This document shows, piece by piece, positions 34,686 to 44,139 of a DNA stretch of 52,922 nucleotides (within the stretch, counting starts at the first letter, position 1; every line of letters starts with the position of its first letter). The DNA lies in the NCBI GenBank assembly GCA_947166275.1, contig CAMVDP010000013.1, positions 1-52,922 on the forward strand. The letters are read 5' to 3'. The position numbers were made by a program, and so were the translations under genes. Source of the stretch: an uncultured Clostridia bacterium (lineage in GTDB: Bacteria > Bacillota > Clostridia > Oscillospirales > Ruminococcaceae). The notes under the pieces were generated by a model, which was not told the origin of the DNA, did not search any database, and saw only the letters and a program-made list of their open reading frames with translations.

Positions 34686-36011
34686 TTACTTGTGTACCGA
34701 GAAATCCGTTCCCACAGGATCATCTATGACTTCAGTAAACTTCTGGGTCTTGCGGATGCCCTGCACGAGCCAGTTGATAGCGAGCACATGGTGGAATGAC
34801 ATTGTCTGACCCTTCTCTACCATTATCTTGCCGTCGGTATTCTTGATCTCGCCCATGAATATCTCTGCTTTGCCTTCCTTGATGTAGTCGTAGAGGGTCT
34901 TGCAGATGTCCTCGGTACCGGTCTCGCAGCTTTCGCCGAAGTTCACGAGTCTGATCATACCTGCACCTACATCACCGCTGTATGCGCGGGGATTGAAGTT
35001 TTCGTTGACTATCGAGCGCACCTCATCAACGAGGAAGGTGCTGAAGTTGAAGAAGAAGCCGGTGAGGTAGTTTTCGGGAGCTATCTCGGGCATATTATAG
35101 CAGTTGCCGATCACCTTGATGCCCTTTGACGACGCGTATTTCACAGCGTAGTCGGACTCCATGTACGACATGATAACGTCGCAGCCCTGTGAGATAAGGT
35201 CATCCACAGCCTGCTCGATCTCCTTATGGCTGTTTGACCATGCCCAGTTAAGACGAACATCGGTGTGCGTTGACCAGATCTCCGAAGCACCGAGCACGAA
35301 TGCGTCAATGACGCCGTAAGCATTGTATTCACCGGGGTCACTGATGACACCTATGGTGTTGGTCTTTGTGTTGTGAGCTGCTGCAAGTCCGCACACTGCC
35401 GCAGTCTGGTACAGTGAGCCGCCGAAGCCGGAGATCATGCGTCCCTCTTCGGCGTTGAAAGCTATGTAGTAGGTGTCTACGGAACCCTTGTTCTCCTTGG
35501 TCGCGGAGTTAGCGAACTTCGGGCTGCACGCGACGATGATGTTGCAGCCTTCGTCCTTGAGAGTGTTTATGGCTTCCGGGAAGTCCGCGACGAGGCAGTT
35601 TTCGATGTAGCAGGTCTCAATGCCGAGTGACTTTTCTATCTGGCTTCTTGCGACCTCGAAGCAGCCGTTTGTGGCACCGTCGCTCACGAAGCCGTTGTAA
35701 ACAAAGCCGACTTTGTAGACTGTTTTTTCTTCCTCGGGCAGAGTTTCATATTCGAACTGTGTGTTGCCGCTCTCATCGGTGACGGGATTGCCTTCCTCGT
35801 CCGTTACCACGATGGTTTCGAGCGGAACGTCGGTGAGCACGGGCTCGCCGTCTTCATCTGTCACCACATCGCCGAACTCGTCAACGAACGTGACCTGCTT
35901 GGTGGGCACTGTTTCCTCGGGCTCGCCTTCGCAGGCTGTAAATGTGAGCAGGCATGCCGACGCCAGCAGTATAGCTGCTATATTTTTCAGTTTTTTCTTT
36001 ATACCGGACAT
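34686..36011 (-). CDS. BMP/Med-family substrate-binding lipoprotein with acidic repeat linker
   Basis: A 441-residue lipoprotein (lipobox FTAC, Cys27). A linker at about 32-85 repeats the pattern VTDExGxPV three times (VVTDEDGEPV, VVTDEEGNPV, VTDESGN). The remaining 350 residues form a BMP/PnrA-like periplasmic-binding fold (VGFVYNG, then IGVISDPGEY). BMP proteins bind nucleosides for ABC import. No permease or ATPase gene is adjacent, so it must work with one encoded elsewhere or as a sensor. AAAGGGG before the ATG at 36011 decides the start. Confidence 0.85.
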   Translation of the reverse strand: MSGIKKKLKNIAAILLASACLLTFTACEGEPEETVPTKQVTFVDEFGDVVTDEDGEPVLTDVPLETIVVTDEEGNPVTDESGNTQFEYETLPEEEKTVYKVGFVYNGFVSDGATNGCFEVARSQIEKSLGIETCYIENCLVADFPEAINTLKDEGCNIIVACSPKFANSATKENKGSVDTYYIAFNAEEGRMISGFGGSLYQTAAVCGLAAAHNTKTNTIGVISDPGEYNAYGVIDAFVLGASEIWSTHTDVRLNWAWSNSHKEIEQAVDDLISQGCDVIMSYMESDYAVKYASSKGIKVIGNCYNMPEIAPENYLTGFFFNFSTFLVDEVRSIVNENFNPRAYSGDVGAGMIRLVNFGESCETGTEDICKTLYDYIKEGKAEIFMGEIKNTDGKIMVEKGQTMSFHHVLAINWLVQGIRKTQKFTEVIDDPVGTDFSVHK

Positions 36012-36074
36012 TTCTATTCCCCTTTTTTGCGTTGAAGATATGAATAAACGCATAGTATTTCATATTACTACCCT

Positions 36075-36080
36075 ATTATA
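36075..36080 (-). promoter_or_regulatory. -10 box of the BMP lipoprotein gene
   Basis: TATAAT on the minus strand, preceded by TGT (extended -10); the -35 at the 17-base distance is poor (ATGATT). Confidence 0.5.
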
Positions 36081-36121
36081 ACATACTTTTTCAAAAAAAT
36101 CATCACTTTTTGAAAATTTTT

Positions 36122-36137
36122 TCGAAAAATTTTTCGA
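36122..36137. repeat. 16-bp perfect AT-rich palindrome in a divergent promoter region
   Basis: TCGAAAAATTTTTCGA lies between the divergent BMP and SurA-like genes, upstream of both promoters, in an A/T-tract-rich stretch (36085-36142). It may be an operator or bent DNA. Confidence 0.5.
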
Positions 36138-36194
36138 TTTTTGCGCAAGACCCGTACAAGAGGCATAATAATACACGGGAAATACAACATATCC

Positions 36195-36223
36195 TTGATT
36201 TTTTGGCGGTTTTGTGCTATACT
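36195..36223 (+). promoter_or_regulatory. Extended -10 promoter of the SurA-like operon
   Basis: TTGATT (36195-36200), 17 bases ending in TGC, TATACT (36218-36223). Confidence 0.7.
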
Positions 36224-36271
36224 AACTATTATGGGTGTTTTGTGCTCAAATCAGAAACAAGGACGTGCAGA

Positions 36272-37681
36272 ATGAATAGAATAAACAGGACCGCACTGAC
36301 GGCGCTTATCACGGCAGCGGCATTAGCTCTGTCATCATGCGGAGGCCAGACTGCCGATGCTCCCGCAGGCGGAACGGCGGAACAGCCGGTGCGCGTGCAG
36401 GTAAGCGATGCGGCGCGTGAGATAGCAAATGATTACTTTCCCGGTGACATCAACAGCTACGCAGCGTGGAAGGATGTGGACCGCTCGAAGATAATATGCT
36501 CGGTGAGCGACCCCGACCCGATACCCGAATTCAATGTTACTTTTGACGAGTTTATCAGCGAGTATATGTATTACCTTGCGATATACGGCATAGAGGACGA
36601 TATGTCGGATGACTTCTACGATGACTGCAAGAGCTATCGTGTGAACATTGTGAACTACCTGATGTTCGAGAAGATGTACCTCTATACAGCCCGTACCGAA
36701 TACAACATCACTCCCGAAACTCTCACAAAGGAACAGCTTGATGAAGTACGTGAGACAGCTGACGGGGTACGTGCGGACTGGGCATCGAATTTCTACAGCA
36801 CTGCGAATGAAAAGCTTGGCGAAAACGCTTCCGATGCTGATATAAGGGCGCTCTGTGATGAAGTCCTCCAGGTGATACTTGAGAAATGCGGTGTCACATA
36901 CGATATGTTCTACCAATGGGAGCTCAATTCGAAGATACAGACGCTCACGCTTGAGGAGATGGTCAGGAATGTGACCGTATCGGACAGCGATATCGACTCG
37001 GAGCTCGATACACTGCGCGCTCATGCGAAAGATGCCGCTGTATCCGATGTCGGGACATACGAGTCAATGCCGACATACCAGACTTTGTATATACCCGAGG
37101 GTACGAGAAAAGCACGCTTCGCGGTGATACCGTACTCGCCGGAGTCGGTGGAAGCGATATCCGCCGCGGCTGAAACCGGCAATACCGATGAAGTGTCGAA
37201 GCTTATAGATAAAGCATATACCTCCGAGCTTCGCAGTAAAGCGCAGGATATCGCGTCAGTGCTCGCTTCGGGTGTTGAGCTTGACGCGGCACAGGCAGAT
37301 TACAGGATAGTGACCGACGCGCTCGTTCTCAAAAACTCCGTACAGTATGACAGCAGCTTCGTTTCCGCGCTGTACGGGATATCGGAGATCGGCGGAACTG
37401 CCGAGCCTTACGCGGCGCGTGACGGTGTGTATGTTATACAGTACACGGGCGACGCGGCAATATCCGACAGCGAGCTTGAAGCGCTCAGAAGTGACCTTCG
37501 CGATTACCTCAAAGAGCAGGCAGAGACGCAGATACAAATGGACGCGTATAACAACTGGACCTCGAACTATTCCTACAAGGTCGACTGCGAGACGCTGCAG
37601 ATAGACGAGAGCGATGTGATACAGAACGATACGGGCGATGATATCGTACTTGACGATTTCGATATCGATATCATCGAATGA
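36272..37681 (+). CDS. SurA/PrsA-like lipoprotein foldase-type chaperone
   Basis: A 469-residue lipoprotein (lipobox LSSC, Cys23). The helical N-terminal segment with FDEFISEYMYYL and the domain order suggest the SurA_N/trigger-factor-like chaperone class. No parvulin active-site pattern is clear, so isomerase activity is doubtful. AAGGA lies 9 bases before the ATG at 36272. It is the first of five closely spaced genes; pepF begins 18 bases later. Expected location is the outer face of the membrane, assisting secreted proteins. Confidence 0.65.
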   Translation: MNRINRTALTALITAAALALSSCGGQTADAPAGGTAEQPVRVQVSDAAREIANDYFPGDINSYAAWKDVDRSKIICSVSDPDPIPEFNVTFDEFISEYMYYLAIYGIEDDMSDDFYDDCKSYRVNIVNYLMFEKMYLYTARTEYNITPETLTKEQLDEVRETADGVRADWASNFYSTANEKLGENASDADIRALCDEVLQVILEKCGVTYDMFYQWELNSKIQTLTLEEMVRNVTVSDSDIDSELDTLRAHAKDAAVSDVGTYESMPTYQTLYIPEGTRKARFAVIPYSPESVEAISAAAETGNTDEVSKLIDKAYTSELRSKAQDIASVLASGVELDAAQADYRIVTDALVLKNSVQYDSSFVSALYGISEIGGTAEPYAARDGVYVIQYTGDAAISDSELEALRSDLRDYLKEQAETQIQMDAYNNWTSNYSYKVDCETLQIDESDVIQNDTGDDIVLDDFDIDIIE

Positions 37682-37699
37682 CGGAAAGGAGCACGCATT

Positions 37700-39499
37700 T
37701 TGAAGAAACTACCGAAAAGAAGTGAAGTACCTGCAGAGTTCAGGTGGCACATTGAGGACCTGTACCCGAGTGACGAGGCGTTTGAAGCCGAACTGACCGA
37801 TGCGGGAAAATACCCCGGCATACTTGCGGACTACGCCGGGAAGCTTTGCGCATCGGGCGCGGAGCTGCTGGCGTATATGAAGCTCGACGATGAGCTGACA
37901 GTGAAGATAGAGGATCTGATAAACTACGCGAACCGCAAGAGCGATGAGGATACAGCGGTAAGCCTGTATTCGGGATACTGCGACCGGGTGAACGCGCTGC
38001 TTGTCGCGATAAGCAGCTCCGCGGCGTTTGCGGTGCCGGAGATACTCTCGATATCCGATGAGGACATGGAGCGGTACTACAAGGAGCAGCCCGCTCTGGA
38101 GCACTACCGCCTTGCGCTTGATCGTATCCGCGCAAAACGTCCGCATATCCTCTCTCCCGAGGAGGAGCGCATAGCCGCTATGGCGGGAGAGCTGTGCGCA
38201 TCGCCGACAGTGGTCTTCTCCATGCTCGACAATGCGGATATGAAGTTCCCTGATGCCGTTGACAAGGACGGTAACAAACACCAGCTCACTCACGGCAGCT
38301 ATATCCCGATGATGCAGAGCGAGGACAGGGAGCTGCGCAGGTCGGCATTCACAAACCTTTATCATACCTATGAGGGTTTTGAGAACACGTATACAGCGAA
38401 CTTTGCGGCGCACCTGAAAACACTTGCGTTCGGCGCGAACGTACACAAGTATGAGAATACGCTCGAAGCGGCACTTGACAGTACCGAGGTGCCGCCGGAG
38501 GTATATTACAATCTGATAGAGAGCGTCCATGCCAACATGGACAAAATGTACCGCTATGTGGCGCTGCGGAAGAAGCTTCTCGGGGTGCAGGAGCTGCATT
38601 ACTACGATCTGTACGCGCCAATGGTGAGCGATGTAAAGGACGAGATCTCTTACGAGGACGCGAAAAAGACTGTGCTCGAAGCTGTGAAGCCGCTCGGAGA
38701 GGAGTACTGCGACATAATGCGCGGTGGCTTTGAGAACGGTTGGGTCGATGTTTACGAGAACGAGAACAAATGCAGCGGTGCGTACTCGGCGGGAACATCG
38801 GTACACCCGTTCGTGCTGCTGAACCACACGGACGACCTGCAATCGGAGTTTACGATAGCGCACGAAATGGGGCATGCGCTGCACTCGTACTATTCAAGCA
38901 AGACTCAATCCGTAACGTATGCGGATTACAAGATATTCGTGGCTGAAGTAGCGTCAACGTTCAACGAGAGCCTGCTGATGCAGCACCTGCTGAATACCAC
39001 GACGGATAAGCGTAAGCGCGCGTTCCTGATCAACTACTTCCTGGAGCAGTTCCGCACGACGCTGTACCGCCAGACGATGTTCGCAGAGTTCGAGCTGAAG
39101 GTGAACGAGATGCAGGCGCGGGGCGAGGCAGTTACATCTGATGCGCTGTGTGAGCTTTACGGGAAGCTGAACGACCTGTACTTCGGAGACGGCATCGTTC
39201 ACGACCCGGAGATAGATCACGAGTGGCAGCGGATACCGCATTTCTACTATGATTACTATGTTTACCAGTACGCTACAGGCTTCTCGGCGGCGATAGCGCT
39301 TTCGGAGCGCGTACTGAACGGCGGCGAAAAGGAGCGTGAGGATTACCTCGGATTCCTGAAGGGCGGCTGCTCAAAGACCCCGATAGAGCTTCTCAAAGGT
39401 GCCGGCGTTGACATGACCGGACCCGAGGCTGTAAACAACGCGTTGAAGCTTTTCGGCAGGCTGCTCGATGAAATGGAACAGCTCTGCGGTGAGATATGA
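37700..39499 (+). CDS. pepF: Oligoendopeptidase F
   Basis: A 599-residue cytoplasmic zinc metallopeptidase of family M3B, at the expected length of about 600. The zinc site AHEMGHALHSYY (H388, E389, H392) is present, with the third ligand expected in the ESLLMQHL region about 25 residues later. PepF trims short peptides after transport or protein turnover. The start is TTG with AAAGGAG eight bases upstream. It is the second gene of the operon. Confidence 0.93.
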   Translation: MKKLPKRSEVPAEFRWHIEDLYPSDEAFEAELTDAGKYPGILADYAGKLCASGAELLAYMKLDDELTVKIEDLINYANRKSDEDTAVSLYSGYCDRVNALLVAISSSAAFAVPEILSISDEDMERYYKEQPALEHYRLALDRIRAKRPHILSPEEERIAAMAGELCASPTVVFSMLDNADMKFPDAVDKDGNKHQLTHGSYIPMMQSEDRELRRSAFTNLYHTYEGFENTYTANFAAHLKTLAFGANVHKYENTLEAALDSTEVPPEVYYNLIESVHANMDKMYRYVALRKKLLGVQELHYYDLYAPMVSDVKDEISYEDAKKTVLEAVKPLGEEYCDIMRGGFENGWVDVYENENKCSGAYSAGTSVHPFVLLNHTDDLQSEFTIAHEMGHALHSYYSSKTQSVTYADYKIFVAEVASTFNESLLMQHLLNTTTDKRKRAFLINYFLEQFRTTLYRQTMFAEFELKVNEMQARGEAVTSDALCELYGKLNDLYFGDGIVHDPEIDHEWQRIPHFYYDYYVYQYATGFSAAIALSERVLNGGEKEREDYLGFLKGGCSKTPIELLKGAGVDMTGPEAVNNALKLFGRLLDEMEQLCGEI

Positions 39500-39514
39500 T
39501 ATAAGGAGGATATT

Positions 39515-40012
39515 ATGAAAATAGTAAACGTAACAGAGCTTGAAATAAACCCGTTTACACTGATCGGCAAGGACTGGCTGGTGCTTGCGGCGGGCGATGA
39601 GAGCGGCAGCAACGCCATGACGGTGTCATGGGGACATCTCGGGTGTCTGTGGAGCCCGAATCGCCCCACAGTGATAGCATACGCCCGTGAGAGCCGCTAC
39701 ACAAAGGAGTTCCTTGATAAGAACGAGCTGTTCACGCTGTCGCTGATAACCGACCGCAAAGCTCTCGGATATCTCGGCTCGCACTCGGGCAGGGAAGGCG
39801 ACAAATATGCCGCGGCGGGTGTGAAGCCGCTGTACATCGACGGCACCACGGCTATCGAGGGCGCGAAGCTGATATTTGTCTGCCGGAAGCTCTACTCGGC
39901 ACCTCTGGACATGAACGCGTTCACAGTAAGGAGCATTCCTGCTATGGATTATGCGAAAGGCGATGTCCACACTATGTACGTCGGAGAGATAATCAAGGCA
40001 TACAAAGAATAA
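39515..40012 (+). CDS. Flavin-reductase-like (FMN-binding) protein
   Basis: A 165-residue split-barrel flavoprotein. NAMTVSWGHLGCLW (about 34-47) and PTVIAYARESRYT form the FMN-binding face of the flavin-reductase-like family. It probably transfers electrons to FMN or to a partner; no partner oxygenase is expected in an anaerobe. AAGGAGG precedes the ATG; spacing to pepF is 15 bases. Confidence 0.88.
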   Translation: MKIVNVTELEINPFTLIGKDWLVLAAGDESGSNAMTVSWGHLGCLWSPNRPTVIAYARESRYTKEFLDKNELFTLSLITDRKALGYLGSHSGREGDKYAAAGVKPLYIDGTTAIEGAKLIFVCRKLYSAPLDMNAFTVRSIPAMDYAKGDVHTMYVGEIIKAYKE

Positions 40013-40026
40013 TACGGAGAGAAAAC

Positions 40027-40623
40027 ATGAAAAAGACAGTTATAACGGTTTCGAGAGAATACGGTTCAGGCGGGCGGCTCATAGCAAGAAAGCTTGCCGA
40101 CGAGCTCGGGATAGGTTACTATGACGGTGAGCTGTTGTCGCTGGTGGCGAAGGAGAGCGGCTACACCGAGGAATTTGTGCGGCGCAACGATCAGAAGAAG
40201 ACGCAGAGCCTGCTGTATCACCTTTACATCGGCAGCCAGATACTTCCCGCGTCAGACATGATCTTCATAGCGCAGTCACGGGTGATCAAGGATCTCTACA
40301 ACAAAGAGAGCTGTGTCATCGTCGGACGCTGTGCGGACTATGTACTGCGTGGTTTTCCGGATGTGGTGAATGTGTTCGTTACCGCGCCGCTGGAGAGCCG
40401 CATCGCGAGAGTACGCGACGAGTACGGAGAGACTGCCGAGAAGGGCGATTTCCGGAATTACATAATCAAGAAGGACAAGAATCGTATCGCGTACTATAAC
40501 TATTTTGCGGATGACGCATGGGGTAAGGTTCAGACATACGATATCTCGGTGAACTCGGACATAGGTGTCGATAAGTCTGCCGACCTGATAGCACAGTATA
40601 TAAAGGAAAAGTGCGGAGAATGA
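40027..40623 (+). CDS. Cytidylate-kinase-like P-loop protein
   Basis: A 198-residue protein. The N-terminal SREYGSGGRLIARKLADELG is the modified P-loop of the cytidylate-kinase-like family, without the standard GxxGxGKS. GRCADYVLRGF, VFVTAPLESRIARV and YYNYF are other conserved blocks. True CMP kinases (cmk) differ, so the phosphate acceptor is unknown. GGAG precedes the ATG; the stop overlaps the next start. Confidence 0.85.
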   Translation: MKKTVITVSREYGSGGRLIARKLADELGIGYYDGELLSLVAKESGYTEEFVRRNDQKKTQSLLYHLYIGSQILPASDMIFIAQSRVIKDLYNKESCVIVGRCADYVLRGFPDVVNVFVTAPLESRIARVRDEYGETAEKGDFRNYIIKKDKNRIAYYNYFADDAWGKVQTYDISVNSDIGVDKSADLIAQYIKEKCGE

Positions 40624-41282
40624 GCATAGACCTGAAAAAACCGGATTTCAGCGCCGCAGTGTTCGATATGGACGGAACGATACTCGATTCGATGTGGTTC
40701 TGGACGAAGATAGACGAGATGTTCCTGAAAAAGCACGGCGTTGACGAGGTGCCGGAGGACTATCTGCTGGCTATCGCACACCTGGGCGCAGTTGAGACTG
40801 CAGAGTACACGAGAAAGCGTTTCGGACTCACTGCTACTCCCGAGGAGATGATGTCGGAGTGGCACAGCGAAGCTGTGCGGTTCTACCGTGAAGAGGCGCA
40901 GCTGAAGCCCGGAGCTTATGAATACCTTGTGAAGCTGAAAAACGTGGGTGTGAAGCTCGCAGTAGCCACCGCGAGCAGCGAGGAGCTGTATCTGCCTGCA
41001 CTCACACGGTGCGGGGTGGCGGAGCTGTTCGATGCTTACGCGACAGTGGATGAATGTGCGCGCAAGAAGGGCTTCCCTGATGTGTATGAACTCGCCTGCC
41101 GGCGCATGGGAGCAGAAGTGAGTGACACTGTGGTGTTCGAGGATATTTATGTCGCGATACGCGGCGCGGCTGACGGAGGATTTCGCACCGCTGCGGTGTA
41201 TGACAGAACATCAGAGCGCGATGTGGAGCTGATAAAGGCTGTGGCGGACGAGTTCATAACTGATTTTACCATGCTTCTTTGA
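40620..41282 (+). CDS. HAD-superfamily phosphatase
   Basis: A 220-residue HAD hydrolase (beta-phosphoglucomutase-like, subfamily IA). FDMDGTILDS gives both catalytic aspartates; ATASSEELY holds the motif-2 region; VFEDIYVAIRGA is motif 4. It removes phosphate from a small metabolite, substrate unknown. Its ATG overlaps the TGA of the upstream gene by four bases (ATGA), so translation is probably coupled. It is the last gene of the five-gene operon. Confidence 0.88.
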   Translation: MSIDLKKPDFSAAVFDMDGTILDSMWFWTKIDEMFLKKHGVDEVPEDYLLAIAHLGAVETAEYTRKRFGLTATPEEMMSEWHSEAVRFYREEAQLKPGAYEYLVKLKNVGVKLAVATASSEELYLPALTRCGVAELFDAYATVDECARKKGFPDVYELACRRMGAEVSDTVVFEDIYVAIRGAADGGFRTAAVYDRTSERDVELIKAVADEFITDFTMLL

Positions 41283-41352
41283 ACCGATGTGCCGAAGAAC
41301 AGAAAATGATTGTCTGTTTGTATAAAACGATGACATGTTAACATGATCGCGC

Positions 41353-41381
41353 TTGAAATTTGTTGTATTTTCACATATTAT
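41353..41381 (+). promoter_or_regulatory. Upstream glgP promoter (P1)
   Basis: TTGAAA (41353-41358), 17 bases, TATTAT (41376-41381). The palindrome CATGTTAACATG (41334-41345) ends 7 bases before its -35. Confidence 0.55.
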
Positions 41382-41434
41382 TTTATACTGTTATGGAGAA
41401 ATTTTACAAAAAAGACAACAGCATTGAAAAAGTG

Positions 41435-41463
41435 TTGAAATTTTTGTTAACATGTGGTATAAT
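41435..41463 (+). promoter_or_regulatory. Downstream glgP promoter (P2)
   Basis: TTGAAA (41435-41440), 17 bases ending in TGG, TATAAT (41458-41463). The spacer contains GTTAACATG, matching three quarters of the P1 palindrome. Confidence 0.75.
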
Positions 41464-41537
41464 ATACATGTATGTGAAGATAAACGCTTCCGTATGCTTA
41501 TAACATACGGTACGCAACTATGTTCAGGAAGGATATG

Positions 41538-43940
41538 ATGAAATTGACTTCACCGTTAACCCCCGATTTTGTCAGCAAGAAGCTGAAGGAAACGCTCGAA
41601 TACGAGTTCCGTACCGGTCCGAAGGACGCAACGAGCACCCAGATATATAAGGCACTTTCCAAGCTTGTGGTCGAGTACCTCAAAGAAAAGCGCCATATGT
41701 TCATGACAAAGTGCAACTCCGTCGGCAGGAAGCAGGTGTATTACATCTCCATGGAGTTCCTTATGGGACGTTCCCTCAAGACATCGCTCTATAACATCGG
41801 AGCAAATGAGGTCGTTGAGAAAGTACTTAAGGACGAATACAAGATAAAACCGGATGTTATCTATGACGAGGAACCGGACGCAGGTCTCGGCAACGGCGGT
41901 CTCGGAAGACTTGCCGCGTGCTATCTTGACGGCCTTGCTACCTGTGCGTATCCTGCAACGGGCTATTCGCTGCTCTATGAGTATGGTATCTTCAAGCAGA
42001 AGATAATCGATGGCTGGCAGACCGAGCTCCCGGATGACTGGCTCCCCGGCGGCGGTTCATGGCTGTCGAAGGTGGAGGATCAGGCAGTCGAGGTGCATTT
42101 CGACGGTGAGATCCGCGAATACTGGGACAACGACTATCACCACGTTGATCATGTCAATTACAATACGGTGTATGCCGTGCCTTATGATATGTATGTTTCC
42201 GGCTATGACAGCGAGGGCGTTTCAAAGCTTCGTCTCTGGCAGGCAAAGAGCATGTCCTTCGACATGAGCGCTTTCAACTCCGGTGACTACATGAGCGCGC
42301 TGGGCGCAAGCAACATCGCTCACTCGCTCACAAAGGTGCTTTATCCGAACGATAACCACCTTGAGGGCAAGGCTCTGCGTCTGAGACAGCAGTACTTTAT
42401 GTGCGCAGCTTCCATAGGCGATATCGTAATGCGCCACATGAACATCTACGGCACACTTGAGAACCTTCCCGACAAGGTCGCTATACATGTTAATGATACT
42501 CACCCGACTCTCGCTATCCCCGAGCTTATGAGAATACTGCTCGATGACTGCGGTTACGACTGGAACAAGTCGTGGGATATCGTTTGCCGCACATTTGCGT
42601 ATACGAACCATACCGTAATGGCAGAGGCACTTGAGAAGTGGGATAAGAGCCTTATCGAGCGAATCCTCCCGAGAATTTACGGCATAGTCTGCGAGATCAA
42701 CAGAAGATACTGTGAGAAGCTCTCCGAAACACTTCCGTATGAGAAGGTCGAGGAGATGTCTATCTTCCGCAATAACCAGATCAGAATGGCAACGCTCTGC
42801 GTGGCTGCGTCCCACTCTGTGAACGGCGTTTCGAAGCTGCACAGTGAGATAATCAAGGACAGCGTGTTCCACGATGAGTACGAGCTCACACCGGAAAAGT
42901 TCACGAACGTTACAAACGGTATCGCGTACCGCCGCTGGCTGCTCCAGTCCAATCCGAGACTCACAAAGCTTCTTTCCGAAGTGATCGGTGACGGCTTCAA
43001 GAAGGATGGCGGTGAGCTTAAAAAGCTCCGTCAGTTCGAGAACGATGCGGATGTGCTCAAAAAGCTCTCCGAGATAAAGCGCGCAAACAAGGAAGACTTC
43101 GCAAAGTATGTTTACAGCACTACCGGCACGAAGCTCAATCCCGACAGCATCTTCGATGTACAGGTCAAGCGCTTGCATGAGTACAAGCGCCAGCAGCTCA
43201 ACGCGCTCAATATCATCTCGGATTTCAATTACCTTGTAAACAATCCCGATGCGGATTATCAGCCCAAGACATACATCTTCGCGTCCAAGGCTGCTCCCGG
43301 ATATTACATGGCAAAGCAGATAATCAAGCTTATCTGGTGTATAGGCGAGGAGCTCAAGAAGAACCCGAAGCTCAACGAGAAGCTCAGCGTCATCTTCCTT
43401 GAGGATTACCGCGTAACACTCTCCGAAATGCTGATGCCCGCAGCCGAGATATCCGAGCAGATATCCCTCGCGGGGACAGAAGCGAGCGGTACAGGTAACA
43501 TGAAGTTGATGCTCAACGGTGCGATCACCATGGGTACCTATGATGGCGCAAACGTTGAGATACACGAGCAGGTGGGCGATGACAACATATTTATCTTCGG
43601 CATGTCCACTCCCGAGGTCGGAGTTATGCGTCAGAACGGCTATTCGCCGGACGGCTACTATGACCGCAACGACGTTATAAGAGGCGCGATCGATGCTATG
43701 TACCGCGGCTTCAACGGCGCGACCTTCGATGAGGTGGCTAATGCTATCCGCTATGTCGACCAGTACATGTGCCTTGCAGACTTTGACAGCTATCGCGGCG
43801 CACAGGCAAAGGCAAGCGAGATATACAGAGATGTATTGAGATGGAACAAGATGTCTCTCGCGAATATCGCGGGTTCCGGCGTATTCTCCGCTGACCGTGC
43901 GGTATCCGACTATGCAAGGGGTATCTGGAAAATCTATTGA
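41538..43940 (+). CDS. glgP: Glycogen/starch phosphorylase
   Basis: An 800-residue GT35 enzyme that releases glucose-1-phosphate from glycogen or alpha-glucans using pyridoxal phosphate. EASGTGNMKLMLNGA carries the PLP lysine (K656); ISMEFLMGRSL and DAGLGNGGLGRLAACY near the N-terminus are diagnostic. Length is normal. AGGAAGG fits best with the ATG at 41538, rather than the ATGs at 41520 or 41535. The gene stands alone with two candidate promoters and its own terminator. Role: carbohydrate storage turnover or starch use. Confidence 0.95.
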   Translation: MKLTSPLTPDFVSKKLKETLEYEFRTGPKDATSTQIYKALSKLVVEYLKEKRHMFMTKCNSVGRKQVYYISMEFLMGRSLKTSLYNIGANEVVEKVLKDEYKIKPDVIYDEEPDAGLGNGGLGRLAACYLDGLATCAYPATGYSLLYEYGIFKQKIIDGWQTELPDDWLPGGGSWLSKVEDQAVEVHFDGEIREYWDNDYHHVDHVNYNTVYAVPYDMYVSGYDSEGVSKLRLWQAKSMSFDMSAFNSGDYMSALGASNIAHSLTKVLYPNDNHLEGKALRLRQQYFMCAASIGDIVMRHMNIYGTLENLPDKVAIHVNDTHPTLAIPELMRILLDDCGYDWNKSWDIVCRTFAYTNHTVMAEALEKWDKSLIERILPRIYGIVCEINRRYCEKLSETLPYEKVEEMSIFRNNQIRMATLCVAASHSVNGVSKLHSEIIKDSVFHDEYELTPEKFTNVTNGIAYRRWLLQSNPRLTKLLSEVIGDGFKKDGGELKKLRQFENDADVLKKLSEIKRANKEDFAKYVYSTTGTKLNPDSIFDVQVKRLHEYKRQQLNALNIISDFNYLVNNPDADYQPKTYIFASKAAPGYYMAKQIIKLIWCIGEELKKNPKLNEKLSVIFLEDYRVTLSEMLMPAAEISEQISLAGTEASGTGNMKLMLNGAITMGTYDGANVEIHEQVGDDNIFIFGMSTPEVGVMRQNGYSPDGYYDRNDVIRGAIDAMYRGFNGATFDEVANAIRYVDQYMCLADFDSYRGAQAKASEIYRDVLRWNKMSLANIAGSGVFSADRAVSDYARGIWKIY

Positions 43941-44001
43941 TGCAAAATGACGCTGACCCCGGTACCGGTATACGGAGCCCCGGCGGTTTACAGACAATTC
44001 G

Positions 44002-44035
44002 GGTCTTACAGGGGGCTTCTGTAAGACCTGTTTTT
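44002..44035 (+). terminator. Terminator of glgP
   Basis: A perfect 10-bp stem GGTCTTACAG/CTGTAAGACC with a 7-base loop, then TGTTTTT. Confidence 0.85.
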
Positions 44036-44107
44036 GTACTCTTATGCCGAGAAAGAGCGATAACTGCAGAACTGAACAGGCAAGCCGAAAAATATTTGAA
44101 AAAACTG

Positions 44108-44135
44108 TTGACATCTCCGAAAAAAGTGATATAAT
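44108..44135 (+). promoter_or_regulatory. Sigma-A promoter of htpG
   Basis: Consensus TTGACA (44108-44113) and consensus TATAAT (44130-44135) with a 16-base spacer that ends in TGA. Confidence 0.9.
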
Positions 44136-44139
44136 ATAT

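Noticed and set aside
43937-44134. A 65-codon plus-strand frame after glgP
   Set aside because: It runs through the glgP terminator and the htpG promoter and has no ribosome site.
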